Positions 5,154-5,827 of a DNA stretch of 5,827 nucleotides are shown in pieces; within the stretch, counting starts at the first letter, position 1, and each line of letters starts with the position of its first letter. The notes below the pieces were generated by a model. It was given only the letters and a program-made list of their open reading frames with translations, ran no database searches and was not told the DNA's origin. Source of the stretch: Patescibacteria group bacterium (lineage in GTDB: Bacteria; Patescibacteria; UBA1384; CAILIB01); NCBI GenBank assembly GCA_020696955.1, contig JAJFBK010000042.1:1-5827 (forward strand), given 5' to 3'. The translations under genes were made by a program, and so were the position numbers.

Positions 5154-5827
5154 GGCAACGATACCCCTCCTCTTTAGCCGACCTCCTTCGGCCGCTTTAG
5201 CCGAAGGTCCGCTCCTTGACCTTTCAGGGTCACTGACTGTCTTACGGCTCGGTCAGTCTCCTTTCGCATTCTCCGGAATCACTGTGCGAAGCGGCGCCGA
5301 GCTAAGGATTGAGCCAGGCGTGATAATTAATCTTTCTGCGGATGGAAAGGTAGAAATTAGCGGGTCACTTGAAAGCCTCGGCACGGCCACTCAGCCCATT
5401 ATTTTCCAGAGTAAGAAACACGAAGTGTGGGACTCCTTCCTCTGCTCATCAACGGCCCAGAAGTGCGCCATTGCACATACCTACTTCAAAGACTTTAGAA
5501 ACGGCCTAACCATCCGCAGCTCCGAGACAACCCTTTCTGATATCTCACTGATCGACGGAGTACGCAACGTACTTGAAATTGAATCCCAAAAGAAGGACTT
5601 TCTTAAGATAATGAACGTTTCCTTCCTGAACCGAGGAAGAGGAAGGGAAATGGAAGAGATGCAGCTAAAGATCAACGGTCCTATTCAGTTGGTTGAAGCC
5701 AATTCTATCAGTTTTATCAACGGAGCCTCAAAGGAGAGAATTCCTTGGGCAAAAACCGGAATCACCCTGAATGGAGCCACAGGAGCTCATTTTATAGCCT
5801 CTTCCTTTCCTTACAAGTGCCGCCCTA
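5131..5827 (+). CDS. Secreted right-handed parallel beta-helix protein, 5' part (runs off the window)
   Basis: The frame stays open from ATG 5131 to the window end, 232 codons plus one base, with no stop. An in-frame TGA at 5092 and the absence of other start codons make this ATG the only choice. Residues 1-24 are a convincing signal peptide: MRN, hydrophobic core LLLFLATIPLLF, and cleavage probably after ALA at 24. The mature part opens with FSGITVRSGAELRIEPGVII and, after LSADGKVEISGSLESLGT, ends its first block with ATQPIIFQS. This is the characteristic entry segment of exported parallel beta-helix proteins (SG-ITV-sG-a-L-tIePGv-I ... I-G-L-aiGT...PIiF-s). Later rungs recur as FKDFRNGLTI, ISLIDGVRNVLEI, VSFLNRG and ISFINGASKERI. 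Cysteines occur at 105, 112 and 230, and the first two could form a small disulfide loop. Such proteins are often surface adhesins or carbohydrate-active, but no catalytic motif is visible. Any C-terminal anchor would lie beyond the window. Confidence 0.87.
   Translation, partial: MRNLLLFLATIPLLFSRPPSAALAEGPLLDLSGSLTVLRLGQSPFAFSGITVRSGAELRIEPGVIINLSADGKVEISGSLESLGTATQPIIFQSKKHEVWDSFLCSSTAQKCAIAHTYFKDFRNGLTIRSSETTLSDISLIDGVRNVLEIESQKKDFLKIMNVSFLNRGRGREMEEMQLKINGPIQLVEANSISFINGASKERIPWAKTGITLNGATGAHFIASSFPYKCRP
5185..5207 (+). repeat. Perfect inverted repeat (8-bp stem, 7-nt loop) inside the signal-peptide coding region
   Basis: CCTTCGGC (5185-5192) and GCCGAAGG (5200-5207) are exact reverse complements separated by CGCTTTA. 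No T-run follows, so it is not a standard terminator. A 10-bp direct repeat, CTTTAGCCGA (5172-5181 and 5195-5204), overlaps it. The structure lies about 55 nt downstream of the start codon. It may affect early translation or may simply reflect codon choice. Confidence 0.6.

Noticed and set aside
1..5827. CRISPR array, tRNA/rRNA/tmRNA genes, insertion sequences, attachment sites
   Set aside because: No regularly spaced repeats, no tRNA-like cloverleaf or rRNA motifs, no ssrA next to smpB, and no transposase or terminal inverted repeats were seen on reading. A covariance-model search would be needed to exclude a divergent RNA.

Overview
This window looks like compact bacterial chromosome with all genes on the + strand. 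It is most reminiscent of a Candidate Phyla Radiation / Patescibacteria genome (Microgenomates- or Saccharibacteria-like). That placement is an inference from four things: a split MacB-type ABC exporter, a very small LPxTG protein paired with a sortase, a divergent DNA polymerase III delta subunit, and near-zero intergenic spacing. TGA is used as an ordinary stop: the ABC ATPase and the sortase both end in TGA. This argues against the recoded (UGA = Gly) lineages such as Gracilibacteria. Another monoderm phylum cannot be excluded from sequence alone.

Region 1 (1-1521) is the 3' end of an ABC transporter ATPase, overlapping by 4 bp a complete MacB/FtsX-type permease of 422 aa. Region 2 (1522-2504) begins with a 79-bp gap carrying a TTGACA promoter candidate. 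It is followed by a 96-aa secreted protein ending in an LPTTG cell-wall sorting signal, and 10 bp later by a membrane-anchored sortase with a His-Cys-Arg triad. After signal-peptide removal and sortase cleavage the LPTTG protein would leave only about 37 residues, so the pair looks like a minimal dedicated substrate-enzyme cassette.

Region 3 (2543-5077) is a tightly packed run of three genes: an AI-2E/PerM-family membrane protein, the trans-translation factor SmpB (1-bp gap), and a HolA-like DNA polymerase III delta subunit (5-bp gap). Region 4 (5078-5827) has a short intergenic segment with a promoter candidate and a terminator-like hairpin. The hairpin overlaps the start of a further gene that runs off the window's right edge. 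That gene begins with a clear signal peptide and continues as a right-handed parallel beta-helix protein, with at least 232 codons visible.

Functionally the window mixes envelope and secretion functions (ABC exporter, sortase and substrate, exported beta-helix protein, AI-2E family protein) with information-processing housekeeping genes (smpB, holA). None of the families is new. The points most worth a second look are the miniature LPTTG/sortase pair, and the beta-helix gene whose first codons double as a possible terminator or attenuator.
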